Assembly: GCF_000617845.2 (NCBI RefSeq)
Contig: NZ_DF820425.1
Span: 1,832,538-1,896,537 of the forward strand
Direction of reading: 5' to 3'
From: Bradyrhizobium sp. DOA9
GTDB lineage: Bacteria > Pseudomonadota > Alphaproteobacteria > Rhizobiales > Xanthobacteraceae
Length of the DNA: 64,000 nucleotides
Of the stretch, positions 8,656-19,568 are shown piece by piece. A program made the position numbers and the translations under genes. Every line of letters begins with the position of its first letter. Position 1 is the stretch's first letter. The notes under the pieces were generated by a model. The model ran no database searches, was not told the DNA's origin, and worked only from the letters and a program-made list of their open reading frames with translations.

Positions 8656-9717
8656 TCACGTCGTCCGAAACTGCAGCACGCCGTCCTGCACCTCGGCCGT
8701 GAGGCGGCCCTCGACGATCATGTAATTGACGTGGGCCACGAGCTCGCCGGCGGCAAAGCCCATCTGGTGCTCGTCGAGCACATGCTTGTTGAACACGACG
8801 GGCACCAGGGCGCGCGAGGTTTGCGGCACCTCGCGGCAGGCTTCCGCGATCAGGCGGCAGCGCTCTTCGTGGTGGTCGGCGAGCTGCTTGATGCGGGTCT
8901 TCAATCCGTAGAACGGCACGCCGTGGCCGGGCAGCACCAGCACGTCATAGGGCAGCGTCGTGGTGAGGCTGGCGAGCGAGGCCAGATATTCGCCGAGCGA
9001 GTTCTGGTCGGGCTCGACCGCCCAGACGCTGACATTCGGCGAGATCTTGCTCAGCACCTGGTCGGCGGAGAGGAACAGCTTGTCGTCGGCGCAATACAGC
9101 ATCACCTGGTCGAGCGCGTGGCCGCCGCCGGTGATGACCTTGAAGCGGCGCGTGCCGATCACGACGTCGTCGCCATGCGAGATGCGGCGGTAGGACGGCG
9201 GCAGCACCGAGACGCGCTTCAGATAATCCTGGCCGCGGCCGAGCAGCTTTTCCGTGAGCGACTCGTCCATGCCATGGCGGCGGAAGAACAGCCGCTGCGC
9301 TTCGCGCCGCTCCTCGGTGCCGCGGTTCTGGTGATAGACCGATTGCAGATATTCGACCTGCGACATCACCAGCGGGCAGTTGAAGCGCTCGACGATCCAC
9401 CCGGCGAGACCGACATGGTCGGGGTGCGAGTGGGTGACGATCAGGCGTGTGATGTTGACGCCCTTCAGCGGTCCGTCGAACAGCTTGGTCCAGGCCTCGA
9501 TCGTCTCCTCGTTGCCGAAGCCGGCATCGATCATCGCATAGCCGTCGCCATCGGCGAGCAGGTAGATGTTCACGTGGTTGAGGCGAAACGGCAGCTTCAG
9601 CCGCGCCCACAACACGCCGGGCCTGACCTCGACAACCTGTTCGGGGCCGGGATGCTGTTCCCAGGGGTAACGCAGGGCCTCGGCCGAGGACTGCACGGTG
9701 TCGGTTTTTGAGCTCAT
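8656..9717 (-). CDS. metallo-beta-lactamase-fold hydrolase
   Basis: The 353-residue protein has the MBL metal-binding pattern: THSHPDHVGLAG (HxHxDH), a following GGGHALDQVML histidine, LFLSADQVL with the bridging Asp, and LPGHGVPFYG for the last ligand. A C-terminal extension of about 80 residues after the fold is typical of the group often compared with hydroxyacylglutathione hydrolases and lactonases. It should be a cytoplasmic di-zinc or iron hydrolase acting on an ester or thioester; the exact substrate is not visible. No signal peptide is present. It lies alone between aroQ and a palindromic repeat. Confidence 0.88.
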   Translation of the reverse strand: MSSKTDTVQSSAEALRYPWEQHPGPEQVVEVRPGVLWARLKLPFRLNHVNIYLLADGDGYAMIDAGFGNEETIEAWTKLFDGPLKGVNITRLIVTHSHPDHVGLAGWIVERFNCPLVMSQVEYLQSVYHQNRGTEERREAQRLFFRRHGMDESLTEKLLGRGQDYLKRVSVLPPSYRRISHGDDVVIGTRRFKVITGGGHALDQVMLYCADDKLFLSADQVLSKISPNVSVWAVEPDQNSLGEYLASLASLTTTLPYDVLVLPGHGVPFYGLKTRIKQLADHHEERCRLIAEACREVPQTSRALVPVVFNKHVLDEHQMGFAAGELVAHVNYMIVEGRLTAEVQDGVLQFRTT

Positions 9718-9842
9718 GCATTATCGGTACCCGCACATACGGCGGGACGCCAGCCGAAAAAGGGACCGTCCGCGGTCTCCGCATGGTGGTCATGCCGGGC
9801 GGCGTTTTTCCGCACGCCGGTTGAAGCCTGCAAAAAAAAGCA

Positions 9843-9934
9843 GTCATTCCGGGGCGCGCGTGAGCGCGAACCCGGAATCCAGAGGTTGTTGCGCGAGATT
9901 CCGGGTTCGGCGCTGCGCGCCGCCCCGGAATGAC
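9843..9934. repeat. short palindromic element, GTCATTCCGGGGC type
   Basis: Outer arms GTCATTCCGGGGC (9843-9855) and its complement (9922-9934) enclose an inner pair, GAACCCGGAATC (9868-9879) with its complement (9897-9908). It lies just behind the stop codon of the chemotaxis gene and upstream of the MBL gene, and could end or stabilise the chemotaxis transcript. Confidence 0.85.
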
Positions 9935-9936
9935 AA

Positions 9937-12081
9937 TCAGGCCGCCCGCATGTCGTTGAGGAAGGTGTCGATCTCCCCGCGCAGCATGTCGGCCTCGCGC
10001 CGCAGCGCGTCCGAGGCGCCCAGCACCTCGGTGGCCGCAGCGCCGGCTTCGGCGGACGCGGTGGAGACGCCGACGATGTTGCTGGAGACCTCGCTGGTGC
10101 CGCCGGCGGCATGCTGGATGTTGCGGGCGATTTCGCGCGTGGCGGCGCCCTGCTCCTCGACCGCGGCTGCGATCGTCGTGGTGACGTCGTTGATCTCGCC
10201 GATGATCCGGCCGATGCCCTGGATGGCGCCGACCGCGGAGGTCGTGACCGACTGCATGCTGGCGATCTGGGTGCGGATCTCGTCCGTCGCCTTGGCGGTC
10301 TGGCTCGCCAGGCTCTTCACCTCGGAGGCAACCACCGCGAAGCCGCGGCCGGCCTCGCCGGCGCGCGCCGCCTCGATGGTGGCGTTGAGCGCGAGCAGAT
10401 TGGTCTGCGAGGCGATGGTCTGGATCAGGTCGACGACGACGCTGATGCGGCTTGCGCTGTCGGCAAGGCTCTGCACCGTGGCGTCGGTCGCTCCGGCTTC
10501 GTCGACCGCCTTTTTGGCGATCTCGGCCGAGGTCACGACCTGGCGGCTGATCTCCTGGATCGAGGAGGACAGCTGCTCGGTGCCGGCCGACACGGTCTGC
10601 ACGTTGACCGACGTCTCTTCCGCGGCGGAGGCGACTGCGTTGACCAGCGCGTTGGACTGGTCGGCGGTGGTCGACATGCTCTGCGCCGTCGATTGCATCG
10701 AATTGGCCGATTGCGCCAGATTGTCGAGCGCGGAGCGCACCGTGCTTTCGAACTGGGCGATCTTCGCTTCCATGCGCGCGGCCCGTTCGGCCTTGGCGAT
10801 ACGGTCCTTGTCCTGCTCGCTCGTCAGCGCGCGGGTCTCTATCATGCTCTCGCGGAACACCTGCAGCGTGTTCGCCATGACGGAGATTTCGTCGTTGTGG
10901 CTCTTCGAGCGGTAGATCTCGGTTTCGAGATCGCCGTTCGCGAGCAGCTGCATCGACTGCTGCAGGGCGCCGATCCGGCGCAGGATGTTGCGGCCGACAT
11001 AGAGCCAGACGAACAGCGCCGAGCCGACCAGCATCAGCGCGCCCAGCGCCAGCATGACCGACGTCGCCAGCGAAATCTCCTGCCGCGCCTGGAGGGTCGA
11101 GCTGTTGGTCTCCTTTTGCACGCCGTCCACGAGCTGCTGCACGCTGATGCCGAGGCCGACATTGAGCTTGCGGGTCTCGTCCAGGATGGTCTGGCCGTAG
11201 TCGATGGAGTCGAGCTCCTTTTCGCGCAGATTGAACACGCCGGTCTTGCCGGTGCCGAGCGCGAGCAGCTTTTCCGCGGTGTCGCGCAGCATCTTGTTGC
11301 CCTGGTTGTCCGGCAACAGATCGAGGTTCGACCGCAGCCGTCCCTGCGCCGTCTTGAATTCCTTCTGGATGTCGTCGAGCTTGTCGCTGGTGCTCGCCGA
11401 AAGCGCCGCGCTCATGTTGGCGGCCGCGAGATTGCCGCTGGCGACGACATTGCCGAGCTGACCGACGGTCTGCGCGGCGTCGGTCGCATCTGCGGCGGAC
11501 AGGTCGGCTGAACCGAGAATGGCATTGACGCGGGTCTGCGCGTCCAGCATCGCCGGGCTCGCTGCGCCGACGAAGGCGCCCTGCGCGGTGCGAAGCGCGT
11601 CATATTGCTTCTCGTGCAGCGCCGCGATGTCGAGCCGTTCGCGAGCAGCCTTGGTCAGGCTCTGAGCCGCCTCGTTGATGCTCTTCATCGTCTCGCTGAG
11701 CCCTGAGACGACGCTCTTGTCGCCGCCGAGCTCGATGATCTCGTTGAGCTTCTGCTGCGTCTGCTCCTGCAATTCCCTGAGCTTCTTGATGCGTTCGTTC
11801 AGGGCCTCCTCGCTTTGTGCCGCAAGCAGGGCCGGTCCCTGTGCCGCGAGGCTCGCGCTCAGCGCCGACAATTGCAGGCTGGCGGAAAGGCGCGGAATGT
11901 CCCGTCCGCTCAGTTCAGAAATGCGTCCGCCGAGAGTCTGCAGCGCAAGGCCTGCGCCGGCCGCGATCACGAGGCCCATGCCCGCGATCAATGCGAAGGC
12001 CGCGAACAGGCTGCCGCGCACGCCCCATTTGGGCATTTTGAAACGCGGCTTGAAACGGCCGAGACTGAAACGGATCGCCAT
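9937..12081 (-). CDS. methyl-accepting chemotaxis protein
   Basis: A 714-residue inner-membrane chemoreceptor that passes ligand or energy signals to CheW and CheA. A first membrane helix lies near residues 22-47, a long mostly helical periplasmic part follows, and a second helix near 335-357 leads into a HAMP domain. The signalling hairpin carries the highly conserved tip [20 protein letters not shown] (about residues 563-582) flanked by heptad-rich methylation helices rich in Glu, Gln and Ala. The start at 12081 follows GGGGGAA. No CheR-docking pentapeptide is seen at the C-terminus. No other chemotaxis gene is near, so it is an orphan receptor. Confidence 0.94.
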   Translation of the reverse strand: MAIRFSLGRFKPRFKMPKWGVRGSLFAAFALIAGMGLVIAAGAGLALQTLGGRISELSGRDIPRLSASLQLSALSASLAAQGPALLAAQSEEALNERIKKLRELQEQTQQKLNEIIELGGDKSVVSGLSETMKSINEAAQSLTKAARERLDIAALHEKQYDALRTAQGAFVGAASPAMLDAQTRVNAILGSADLSAADATDAAQTVGQLGNVVASGNLAAANMSAALSASTSDKLDDIQKEFKTAQGRLRSNLDLLPDNQGNKMLRDTAEKLLALGTGKTGVFNLREKELDSIDYGQTILDETRKLNVGLGISVQQLVDGVQKETNSSTLQARQEISLATSVMLALGALMLVGSALFVWLYVGRNILRRIGALQQSMQLLANGDLETEIYRSKSHNDEISVMANTLQVFRESMIETRALTSEQDKDRIAKAERAARMEAKIAQFESTVRSALDNLAQSANSMQSTAQSMSTTADQSNALVNAVASAAEETSVNVQTVSAGTEQLSSSIQEISRQVVTSAEIAKKAVDEAGATDATVQSLADSASRISVVVDLIQTIASQTNLLALNATIEAARAGEAGRGFAVVASEVKSLASQTAKATDEIRTQIASMQSVTTSAVGAIQGIGRIIGEINDVTTTIAAAVEEQGAATREIARNIQHAAGGTSEVSSNIVGVSTASAEAGAAATEVLGASDALRREADMLRGEIDTFLNDMRAA

Positions 12082-12186
12082 CGAAATTCCCCCACGCCCT
12101 TGCTTATGTTTTGTGGCGGGGAGTATCGGGCGGGGCGGTTAAAAAATCGCAATTGCTGCAATCGCTTGCGCACGTTCCGCAGAGCG

Positions 12187-12222
12187 AAAAAAGAGGGGCC
12201 GGCAACGTCGCCGGCCCCTTTT
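12187..12222 (-). terminator. rho-independent terminator of the outer-membrane protein gene
   Basis: A 9-bp G/C stem (12195-12203 with 12210-12218, 6-nt loop) is followed on the minus strand by TCTTTTTTC. It starts about 25 bp behind the stop codon of the beta-barrel gene. Confidence 0.9.
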
Positions 12223-12245
12223 CACTGTAATGTTTTGGTAACCGA

Positions 12246-12971
12246 TCAGTAGCGCGCCATAGCCGGGCTTGCCCAGTTGAAGCGGTAGTTGACGCCCGCT
12301 TTGAAGGTGTGGTCGTCGGTGGTGAAGCTGCCGGTGCCCGCGAGCGGACCGCCGGTGAAGCTCGCGTCGCCGAAATTGTAGTACTGGTACTCGGCCTTGG
12401 CCGACCAATTCGGGGCGAACATGTATTCGAGGCCGGCGCCGACAGTGTAGCCGTTGCGGTGGTCGCCCGTGATGACGAAGGCGGTCGGCACGCCGCCGAC
12501 AGTGACCTTCTCGTTGTTGTCGGAATAGGCGTAGCCGCCCTTCACGTAGACCAGGCCGGGACCCCAGGTGTAGCCGACGCGGCCGGTGATCGAGCCGAGG
12601 CCGCGCTGGTCGTTGGTGTAGGCGATGCCGCCCGGGAACACCGCGCCGACGCTGCCGGAGAGCCAGGAATACTGGCCCTCGACGCCGACCACGAAGTTCG
12701 GGTGGAATTGCCAGTCGCCGCCGACCTGCACGCCGCCGAGGAAGCGGCCGTTGCCGTTGTTGCCGGTGGAAAGGCCGTTGAAATTGTTGTCGCTGGAGAA
12801 CGCGCCGCCGACATGGGCGCCGAGATAGAAGCCCGTCCAGTTGTAGATCGGCGCGGCGTAGGCCGGCGCGGGCGTCTTGTAATAGTTGCGGTTGCCGAGA
12901 TCGGCGCCGACGGCCGGCGCAGCCGCGCCCAGCACGAGCAGCGCAACGGTCGCAAACAGAATCTTCTTCAT
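12246..12971 (-). CDS. outer-membrane beta-barrel protein (Omp25/RopB-like)
   Basis: The 241-residue precursor has a signal peptide (MKKILFATVALLVLGAAAPA, cleavage likely after VGA near residue 23) and then alternating aromatic and glycine-rich strands typical of an eight-stranded porin-like barrel: NWTGFYLGAHVGGAF, GYTWGPGLVYVKGGYAY, GLEYMFAPNWSAKAEYQYY. It ends in an aromatic residue (MARY) as expected for BAM-dependent insertion. The role is probably structural or a small pore in the outer membrane, as for Omp25/Omp31 relatives. ATG at 12971 is chosen because it begins the signal peptide. Downstream is a clear terminator; upstream are a hairpin and a CtrA-like site. Confidence 0.92.
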   Translation of the reverse strand: MKKILFATVALLVLGAAAPAVGADLGNRNYYKTPAPAYAAPIYNWTGFYLGAHVGGAFSSDNNFNGLSTGNNGNGRFLGGVQVGGDWQFHPNFVVGVEGQYSWLSGSVGAVFPGGIAYTNDQRGLGSITGRVGYTWGPGLVYVKGGYAYSDNNEKVTVGGVPTAFVITGDHRNGYTVGAGLEYMFAPNWSAKAEYQYYNFGDASFTGGPLAGTGSFTTDDHTFKAGVNYRFNWASPAMARY

Positions 12972-13083
12972 GGTCTTGAACTCCAACACGTAAATGTCCC
13001 GGCAGGCGCGTTCTCTGCGCCGCATTGGTTTTGCAGATAGCTCGCTTTTGACGAAAATGCTGTCACATCCGTGGCACAGCGAG

Positions 13084-13104
13084 GCCCAACCTAACTTGTT
13101 GGGC
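13084..13104. other. small hairpin upstream of the beta-barrel gene
   Basis: GCCCAAC (13084-13090) and GTTGGGC (13098-13104) form a 7-bp stem. No T-run follows on the minus strand, so it is more likely a 5' leader hairpin or operator than a terminator. Confidence 0.45.
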
Positions 13105-13122
13105 TGTAAATGATTTTCGTGC

Positions 13123-13137
13123 TTAATGACGACTTAA
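13123..13137. promoter_or_regulatory. possible CtrA site (TTAA-N7-TTAA)
   Basis: TTAATGACGACTTAA matches the alphaproteobacterial CtrA half-site spacing exactly. It lies about 150 bp upstream of the outer-membrane protein ATG. The intergenic DNA here is A/T-rich, which raises the chance of a random match. Confidence 0.35.
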
Positions 13138-13195
13138 GAAGTGGTGAAGGAAGGCTTAACGGCGGGCCTTGTCGGTAACTTGCGCGGGTCTCGTG

Positions 13196-13516
13196 TTAAC
13201 CAAGGCGCCGCAGCGCCTCATCGCGCAATTGCGCGCGAAAGGCGGCCCGCTTCGCCGGCCTGTCTTCCTCGCGAACGTCGTGCCGATCGAAGATGTCGAA
13301 CTTCTCCAGGATCGGATAGCGCTCGCTCGCCATCGCGAGCACGCGCAAAATCCTGGTCGCCTCCGGCGTCGGGCCGCTGACCTCCCAGCGCCGGATGGTG
13401 TCGGCGCCGCTCGTCCCCGGCAAACCGCAAAGCTTGGCCATGTCGGCCGCGCTGAGCTTGCGCTCGAGGGCTTCGGAGAGGTCGTTGCGAAGCTGCTTCA
13501 GTTCGGCGCCGGTCAT
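13196..13516 (-). CDS. small helix-turn-helix protein
   Basis: This 106-residue protein contains a likely XRE-type DNA-binding region: LSAADMAKLCGLPG followed by DTIRRWEVSGPTPEATRIL, which resembles the recognition helix and the tail of Cro/C1 domains. The remaining C-terminal half is charged and has no known domain. It begins just after a stretch with no obvious promoter and is followed by the leader of the beta-barrel gene on the same strand, though 224 bp apart. A local regulator is the simplest reading; the target is unknown. Confidence 0.7.
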   Translation of the reverse strand: MTGAELKQLRNDLSEALERKLSAADMAKLCGLPGTSGADTIRRWEVSGPTPEATRILRVLAMASERYPILEKFDIFDRHDVREEDRPAKRAAFRAQLRDEALRRLG

Positions 13517-13705
13517 GCTTTGAGTCCAGGGAAGTCACTGAAAGCAATGCACTAGCGCTGATTCGGGTCCATCCGAAGGCGTCGGGAGTGTGCCGTGCTC
13601 CGGCACCTCCGTCCGCTCGCGGAGTTATGATGGCAAACCCATGGAAATTTTCCGATCCATGAACACTTGGCATATCGGAGTGTGTAGCGGGCGAAAGGAC
13701 CAGCC

Positions 13706-13990
13706 ATGAAGACACTCAGACTTGCCATCGCCGCGCTCGTCGCCACCGGACTTCTTGCCGCACCTTTCGCGGCTGAAGCAAAAAAGGTCCGGGCGAGCCG
13801 GCAGTACAGCACTGGCGTGGCGGCGCCGACCTATAGCGGAGCCGGAGCGCCTGCCGCTCAGCCGAGGGCGTCCTATGGAACGTCGGGCCAGACGGTCGGC
13901 ACCGTCACCGCGCCGTCGGTCGGATCATACAATTGGCCCTCGGTCGGCGTGACCAACTCGGTTCCGACCTGGAGCAATACCACGAGATAG
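13706..13990 (+). CDS. small exported protein
   Basis: A 94-residue protein with a clear signal peptide (MKTLRLAIAALVATGLLAAP, cleavage near AEA at residue 24) and a mature part rich in Gly, Ala, Ser and Thr with no cysteine. AAAGGA lies 6 bp before the ATG. No family is recognised. Such small low-complexity periplasmic proteins are common in Bradyrhizobium; the function is unknown. Confidence 0.75.
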   Translation: MKTLRLAIAALVATGLLAAPFAAEAKKVRASRQYSTGVAAPTYSGAGAPAAQPRASYGTSGQTVGTVTAPSVGSYNWPSVGVTNSVPTWSNTTR

Positions 13991-14020
13991 AGATGGCTCC
14001 AGGCGGAGGCCACCGGCGAA

Positions 14021-14962
14021 TCAACGCATGCCGCTCGCCGATCCCGAGAGCAGGTAAAGCGCGATCAGCAATGTCGCGACCGACAGCATCGTCGTGATCG
14101 AGACCGTGGCCGCAACCAGCTTCTCCTCGACCTTGTGCTCGTGCGCGAGAACGTAGACGGTTTTCGCCGTCGGCACGGCCGCGCAGATGATGGCCGCAAC
14201 CGTGTAGAGAGGAGAGAGGCCGATCACGACGCAAAGCCCGTAGACGATGAGCGGCATGACCACGAGCTTCACAGCCGCGAGTGCAAACGACGCCTTCAGA
14301 TTGGACCTAAGGCCCTCGACGGACAGGCCGAGCCCGATGGCGAACAGCGCGCATGGCGTGAGCGCGGCAGCGATCATGTTCAGGTAGGCCGCGACCGCTG
14401 CCGGAATCGGCAGTCCCGTCACCGCCCAGGTGAGGCCGATCAACGTCGACAGCACCATGGGATTGAGCAGGATCTGCTTTGCCAGTCCCGTCGACTGCAC
14501 GGAGGCCCCGCGTGCGTCGCGCTTTTCCAGCAGGATCACCGTGATCGGAAACATCACCGCGGCCACGAACACCGTCGCGACGGCCGCGGGCAGCACGGCG
14601 GGTTGGCCGTAGATCGCATGCAGGATCGGCAGCGCCACGAATCCGGTGTTGGTCATCGACGCTGCCATGCCATGGATGGTGCTGCTGGCGAGATCGTGCT
14701 TGCCGCTTGCGCGGACCGGCACGAACACGAGTGCAAAGCAGATCAGCGAGCCGCCGCCGAATGCGAGCAGAAAGCGCCATTCCAGCAGGTTGTGCGCCGG
14801 CTCCTGGGCGATCGTGACGATCAACAGCGCCGGCATCGCCACGTTGTAGGCAAAGTGAACCAGGGCATCGGCGAGCGCGCGCGAGAGATAGCCGAACTCG
14901 CCGGCGAGCCAGCCGGTGACGATGATGGCGAAGACCGGAAGAACGAGGCTGGCGACTTCCAT
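14021..14962 (-). CDS. AEC family transporter
   Basis: The 313-residue protein has about ten membrane segments split into two halves, as in auxin efflux carrier (AEC) proteins; the start MEVASLVLPVFAIIVTGWLA and the FAYNVAMPALLIVTIA stretch are typical. Bacterial relatives such as MdcF or MleP move organic acids. The substrate here is unknown, and no metabolic partner lies beside it. It converges with the small exported protein upstream in coordinates. Confidence 0.88.
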   Translation of the reverse strand: MEVASLVLPVFAIIVTGWLAGEFGYLSRALADALVHFAYNVAMPALLIVTIAQEPAHNLLEWRFLLAFGGGSLICFALVFVPVRASGKHDLASSTIHGMAASMTNTGFVALPILHAIYGQPAVLPAAVATVFVAAVMFPITVILLEKRDARGASVQSTGLAKQILLNPMVLSTLIGLTWAVTGLPIPAAVAAYLNMIAAALTPCALFAIGLGLSVEGLRSNLKASFALAAVKLVVMPLIVYGLCVVIGLSPLYTVAAIICAAVPTAKTVYVLAHEHKVEEKLVAATVSITTMLSVATLLIALYLLSGSASGMR

Positions 14963-15201
14963 CCGGCGTCCCCCTTGCTGCGAATGGCCGCAACGAAAGG
15001 TTACTCCGACGAAGCAGTGACGTCACTGCCCAACGTTCGGCGGGCGCAGGCGTGTTTCGGACGCGCGAATCGCGGGCCGCGACCCAGAGGCTGCAAGAAC
15101 GCGCGCTGCTATGGGCTCCGGCTCTGCAGCGCGCCGCTGAAGCGCTGCGCTGCGTCCGGGGTACGAAACCGGCCTACTCCGCGGAAGCAAGACGTCCGCG
15201 C

Positions 15202-15411
15202 TTAGATCCCGCGGCCGGGCTGTTGACCGATCACGCAACGCCATGCCGCGAGACGCTCGGCCGGATGCTGGTTCATCCATTCGGCGAGCTGCGGCGCGCC
15301 CATCAGGCACGACTGTACCGAGATTTGCGCGAAGTCCGACGTGGTGACGATCTGCTCGTGACAATTGGAGGGAGAGGCGAGGCTGCAAAGCACGGCGATG
15401 ATCTTGATCAC
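15202..15411 (-). CDS. conserved small protein with Cys pairs
   Basis: A 69-residue protein starting MIKIIAVLCSL with a short hydrophobic N-terminus and three cysteines after it (NCHEQ, SCLMGAPQLAEW, WRCVIGQ). I recognise the pattern as a small conserved hypothetical of Bradyrhizobium and relatives. The start is GTG at 15411, which overlaps the stop of the 58-residue gene before it (GTGA), so the two are translationally coupled. A periplasmic or membrane-anchored location is likely; the function is unknown. Confidence 0.75.
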   Translation of the reverse strand: MIKIIAVLCSLASPSNCHEQIVTTSDFAQISVQSCLMGAPQLAEWMNQHPAERLAAWRCVIGQQPGRGI

Positions 15412-15584
15412 GATACGTTACCCCCGTCGCGGCCGATGAACGGGCGACCGATCGCCGGTTTTCCCTGGTCCTCGCCCGCCGGATCGGCCGGCGGGAAGAC
15501 GCTGTCGTAGATCGCGCGTGCCTCCTCGATGAGGCGTGCTCGCTCGCGCTCGGATTTTGAAACAAATCGAATAACTTCGCCCAT
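15408..15584 (-). CDS. small conserved protein, 58 residues
   Basis: The frame begins MGEVIRFVSKSERERARL at ATG 15584 and ends at 15408, inside the GTG start region of the next gene. It is too short for most gene finders. The first part is helical and charged, the rest is rich in Pro and Gly (FPPADPAGEDQ, then PFIGRDGG). No enzyme motif is seen. The 4-bp overlap and the recurring MGEVIRF start in related genomes support a real gene. Confidence 0.65.
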   Translation of the reverse strand: MGEVIRFVSKSERERARLIEEARAIYDSVFPPADPAGEDQGKPAIGRPFIGRDGGNVS

Positions 15585-15953
15585 GTTGGCTCCGAATATC
15601 AGTGTGAGTCCGTCATGAGATGACGTCGATCATTCAATCGTCATCTATGGTGCCGCCTTCGGCTTTGAAGCGGCGGGTCCGGTCACGACCGGATAAAAAG
15701 CGCGTGACCGCGCCGCGCGATTCCCAGCATCCCGGTGCGTCTCGCTTGCTGGGTTGTAGAGCTGATCACCACGTCACGTTCGTTGTGCGGCGCCAGCCGC
15801 GACGAGCGAGTATTTGGATCAACCCACCCCTTGCCGACCTGAGCAAGGATGGTCTCACGAAGGCAAATGCTGCCAGATCGAATTGGTTTCGTCGCGTTCA
15901 GCGTGCAAGTTTTTGGAACCATCACGGAAATCGATGAACGAAGACGAGCCGTC
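15585..15953. other. intergenic stretch without a recognisable gene
   Basis: Short frames exist on both strands but none has a start site, a family match or alphaproteobacterial codon use. I see no repeat of the families listed here and no clear terminator behind the ABC operon ending at 15954. Confidence 0.5.
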
Positions 15954-17575
<1,622 letters not shown>

Positions 17576-17576
<1 letters not shown>

Positions 17577-18415
17577 CAGCGGCCCTCGCGCGACAGGCGC
17601 GGATTGAGCGCGTCGTTGAGGCCTTCGCCGATCAGATTGAGGCCGAGCACCGAGATCAGGATGGCGACGCCGGGAAACACGGTGATCCACCAGGCCTGTC
17701 GGATCACGGTGCGGCCGGCGCCGACCATGTAGCCCCAGGAGATCAGATTGGGATCGCCGAGGCCGAGGAAGGACAGCGAGGATTCCAGCAGGATCGCGGT
17801 TGCCACCATCAACGAGGCCAGCACGATCACGGGCGACAGCGCATTCGGCAGGATCTCGCGCAGGATGATCCAGCTGTTGCTCTGGCCGGTGACCACCGCG
17901 GCCTGGACATATTCGCGCGTGCGCAGCGACAGCACCTCGCCGCGGACGAGGCGGGCCACCGGCGGCCAGCTCACGATGGCGATCGAGGCCACGATCGAAT
18001 AGATCGAGGGCTGCAGGATCGCGACCAGCACGATCGCCAGCGCGAAGCTCGGAATGGTCTGGAAGAACTCGGTGAAGCGCATCAGCGCGTCGTCGACCTT
18101 GCCGCCGAAATAGCCGGCCATGGCGCCGATCGGCATGCCGACGATCAGGGCGACCAGGGTCGAGACGAGGCCGACCAGCAGTGACACGCGGGCGCCAAAG
18201 ATCATGCCGGCGAACACGTCGCGGCCGAGCGCGTCGGTGCCGAGCGGCACAGTCGAGAGCGTGAAGGGCGGCAGGAATGGCCGCTGCACCATGCGCCAGG
18301 GCGAGTTCGGGAACAGCATCGGTCCGAACAATGCGACCGAGATTGCGAGCAGGAGGATGACGAGCCCGATGACGCCGCTGGGACTCTTCAGCATCGATTT
18401 CCAGAACTGTTTCAT
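17576..18415 (-). CDS. peptide-type ABC transporter permease (DppC-like)
   Basis: The 279-residue inner-membrane subunit has about six helices and the cytoplasmic loop signature around GQSNSWIILREILPNALSP, which docks to the ATPase. The PLGTDALGRDVFAGMIFGAR stretch after the first helix is typical of DppC/OppC. Start ATG 18415 overlaps the stop of the preceding permease (ATGA), and its own stop overlaps the ATPase start. It works as a heterodimer with the DppB-like protein. Confidence 0.95.
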
Positions 18416-19383
18416 GAGGCGAATTCGATGCGCGGATCGACCAGGCGATAGACGAGGTCGGTGACGAGGTTGAAAATGAGGACCATGGCGGAGCAGATCA
18501 CGAACACGCCGAGCAGCAGGTTGTAGTCCCGCTGCAGCAGCGCGTCGTACATCAGGCGCCCGATGCCGGGCCAGGCGAACACGGTCTCGGTGATGACGGC
18601 GCCGCCGATCAGCGTGCCGGAATGCACGCCGGCGAGTGTCACCACCGGCAGCAGCGCGTTGCGCAGCACGTGGCGGCGCTGGATCACGGCATCCGAGAGG
18701 CCTTTGGCGCGCGCGGTCTTGACGAAGTCGAGGCGTTTCACCTCCAGCATCGAGGCGCGCGTCATGCGGGTGTAGGTCGCCATGAAGAACAGGCCGAGCG
18801 TCATCGCCGGCATGATCAGGTGCTTTGCGACATCGACCGCATGGGCAAGGCCTTTGAGGTTGGCGCCGACCGTCTCGTAGCCGAAGCTCGGCAGCCAATC
18901 GAATGTGACCGAGAACAGCAGGATGCCCATCAGTGCCACCCAGAAGATCGGCATGGCGTAGAAGATCAGCGCGAATACGGTGATGCCGGTGTCGAGGATG
19001 GTTCCGGCGAAGCGCGCGGCGAAGGTGCCGAACAGGATGCCGAGCGTGAGCGAGATCGCGAAGGCAGTCAGCGTCAATAGCAGCGTCGCCGGCAGCCGCT
19101 CGCCGATCAGCTTTGCGACCGGCGCCTGCTGGCGGAAGGAAAAGCCGAGGTCGAGCGTCAAGACGCCCTTGACGTAGATGAAGAGCTGCTCGGGCAGCGG
19201 CTTGTCGAGGCCGAACTTCTCCCGGAGCTGCTTGACGAAGACCTGGTCACTGGCCCCGGCCTCGCCCGCCATCACCACCGCGGGGTCGCCGGGTGCCAGC
19301 CGGATCAGGAAGAAGTTGAGGACCACGATCGCGAGCAGGACGATCACGCCCTTCAGGACACGCTGAGCAACGAAGGAGAGCAT
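18412..19383 (-). CDS. peptide-type ABC transporter permease (DppB-like)
   Basis: The 323-residue protein starts LSFVAQRVLKGVIVLLAIVV after Met, as DppB/OppB proteins do, and has six helices. The ATPase-docking loop ARAKGLSDAVIQRRHVLRNA is clear. It is the first of three overlapping genes (ATGA with the next). A 185-bp gap with a palindromic repeat separates it from the binding-protein gene upstream on the same strand. Confidence 0.95.
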   Translation of the reverse strand: MLSFVAQRVLKGVIVLLAIVVLNFFLIRLAPGDPAVVMAGEAGASDQVFVKQLREKFGLDKPLPEQLFIYVKGVLTLDLGFSFRQQAPVAKLIGERLPATLLLTLTAFAISLTLGILFGTFAARFAGTILDTGITVFALIFYAMPIFWVALMGILLFSVTFDWLPSFGYETVGANLKGLAHAVDVAKHLIMPAMTLGLFFMATYTRMTRASMLEVKRLDFVKTARAKGLSDAVIQRRHVLRNALLPVVTLAGVHSGTLIGGAVITETVFAWPGIGRLMYDALLQRDYNLLLGVFVICSAMVLIFNLVTDLVYRLVDPRIEFAS

Positions 19384-19428
19384 CTAAGTTCGCAAACTAA
19401 TTGGTTGGAGCGGCCGTGCCGCACGCGA

Positions 19429-19560
19429 CACCTCTCCCCAACGGGGAGAGGTCGGGCCGAAGGCGCGGGTGAGGGGGATCAGGTTCCACGAGAGAGCGTA
19501 AACCCTCACCCGGATCGCATGTGACGATGCGATCCGACCTCTCCCGGAGGGAGAGGTGGG
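19429..19560. repeat. cluster of CCTCTCCCC-type palindromes
   Basis: Two small hairpins, 19431-19439 with 19443-19451 and CCTCTCC with GGAGAGG at about 19539-19556, frame a further pair GGTGAGGG/CCCTCACC. It lies between the binding-protein gene and the permease genes of one operon, where it may lower downstream expression or protect the upstream mRNA. The same kind of hairpin occurs at 8624-8647. Confidence 0.75.
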
Positions 19561-19568
19561 CGCCGCCC

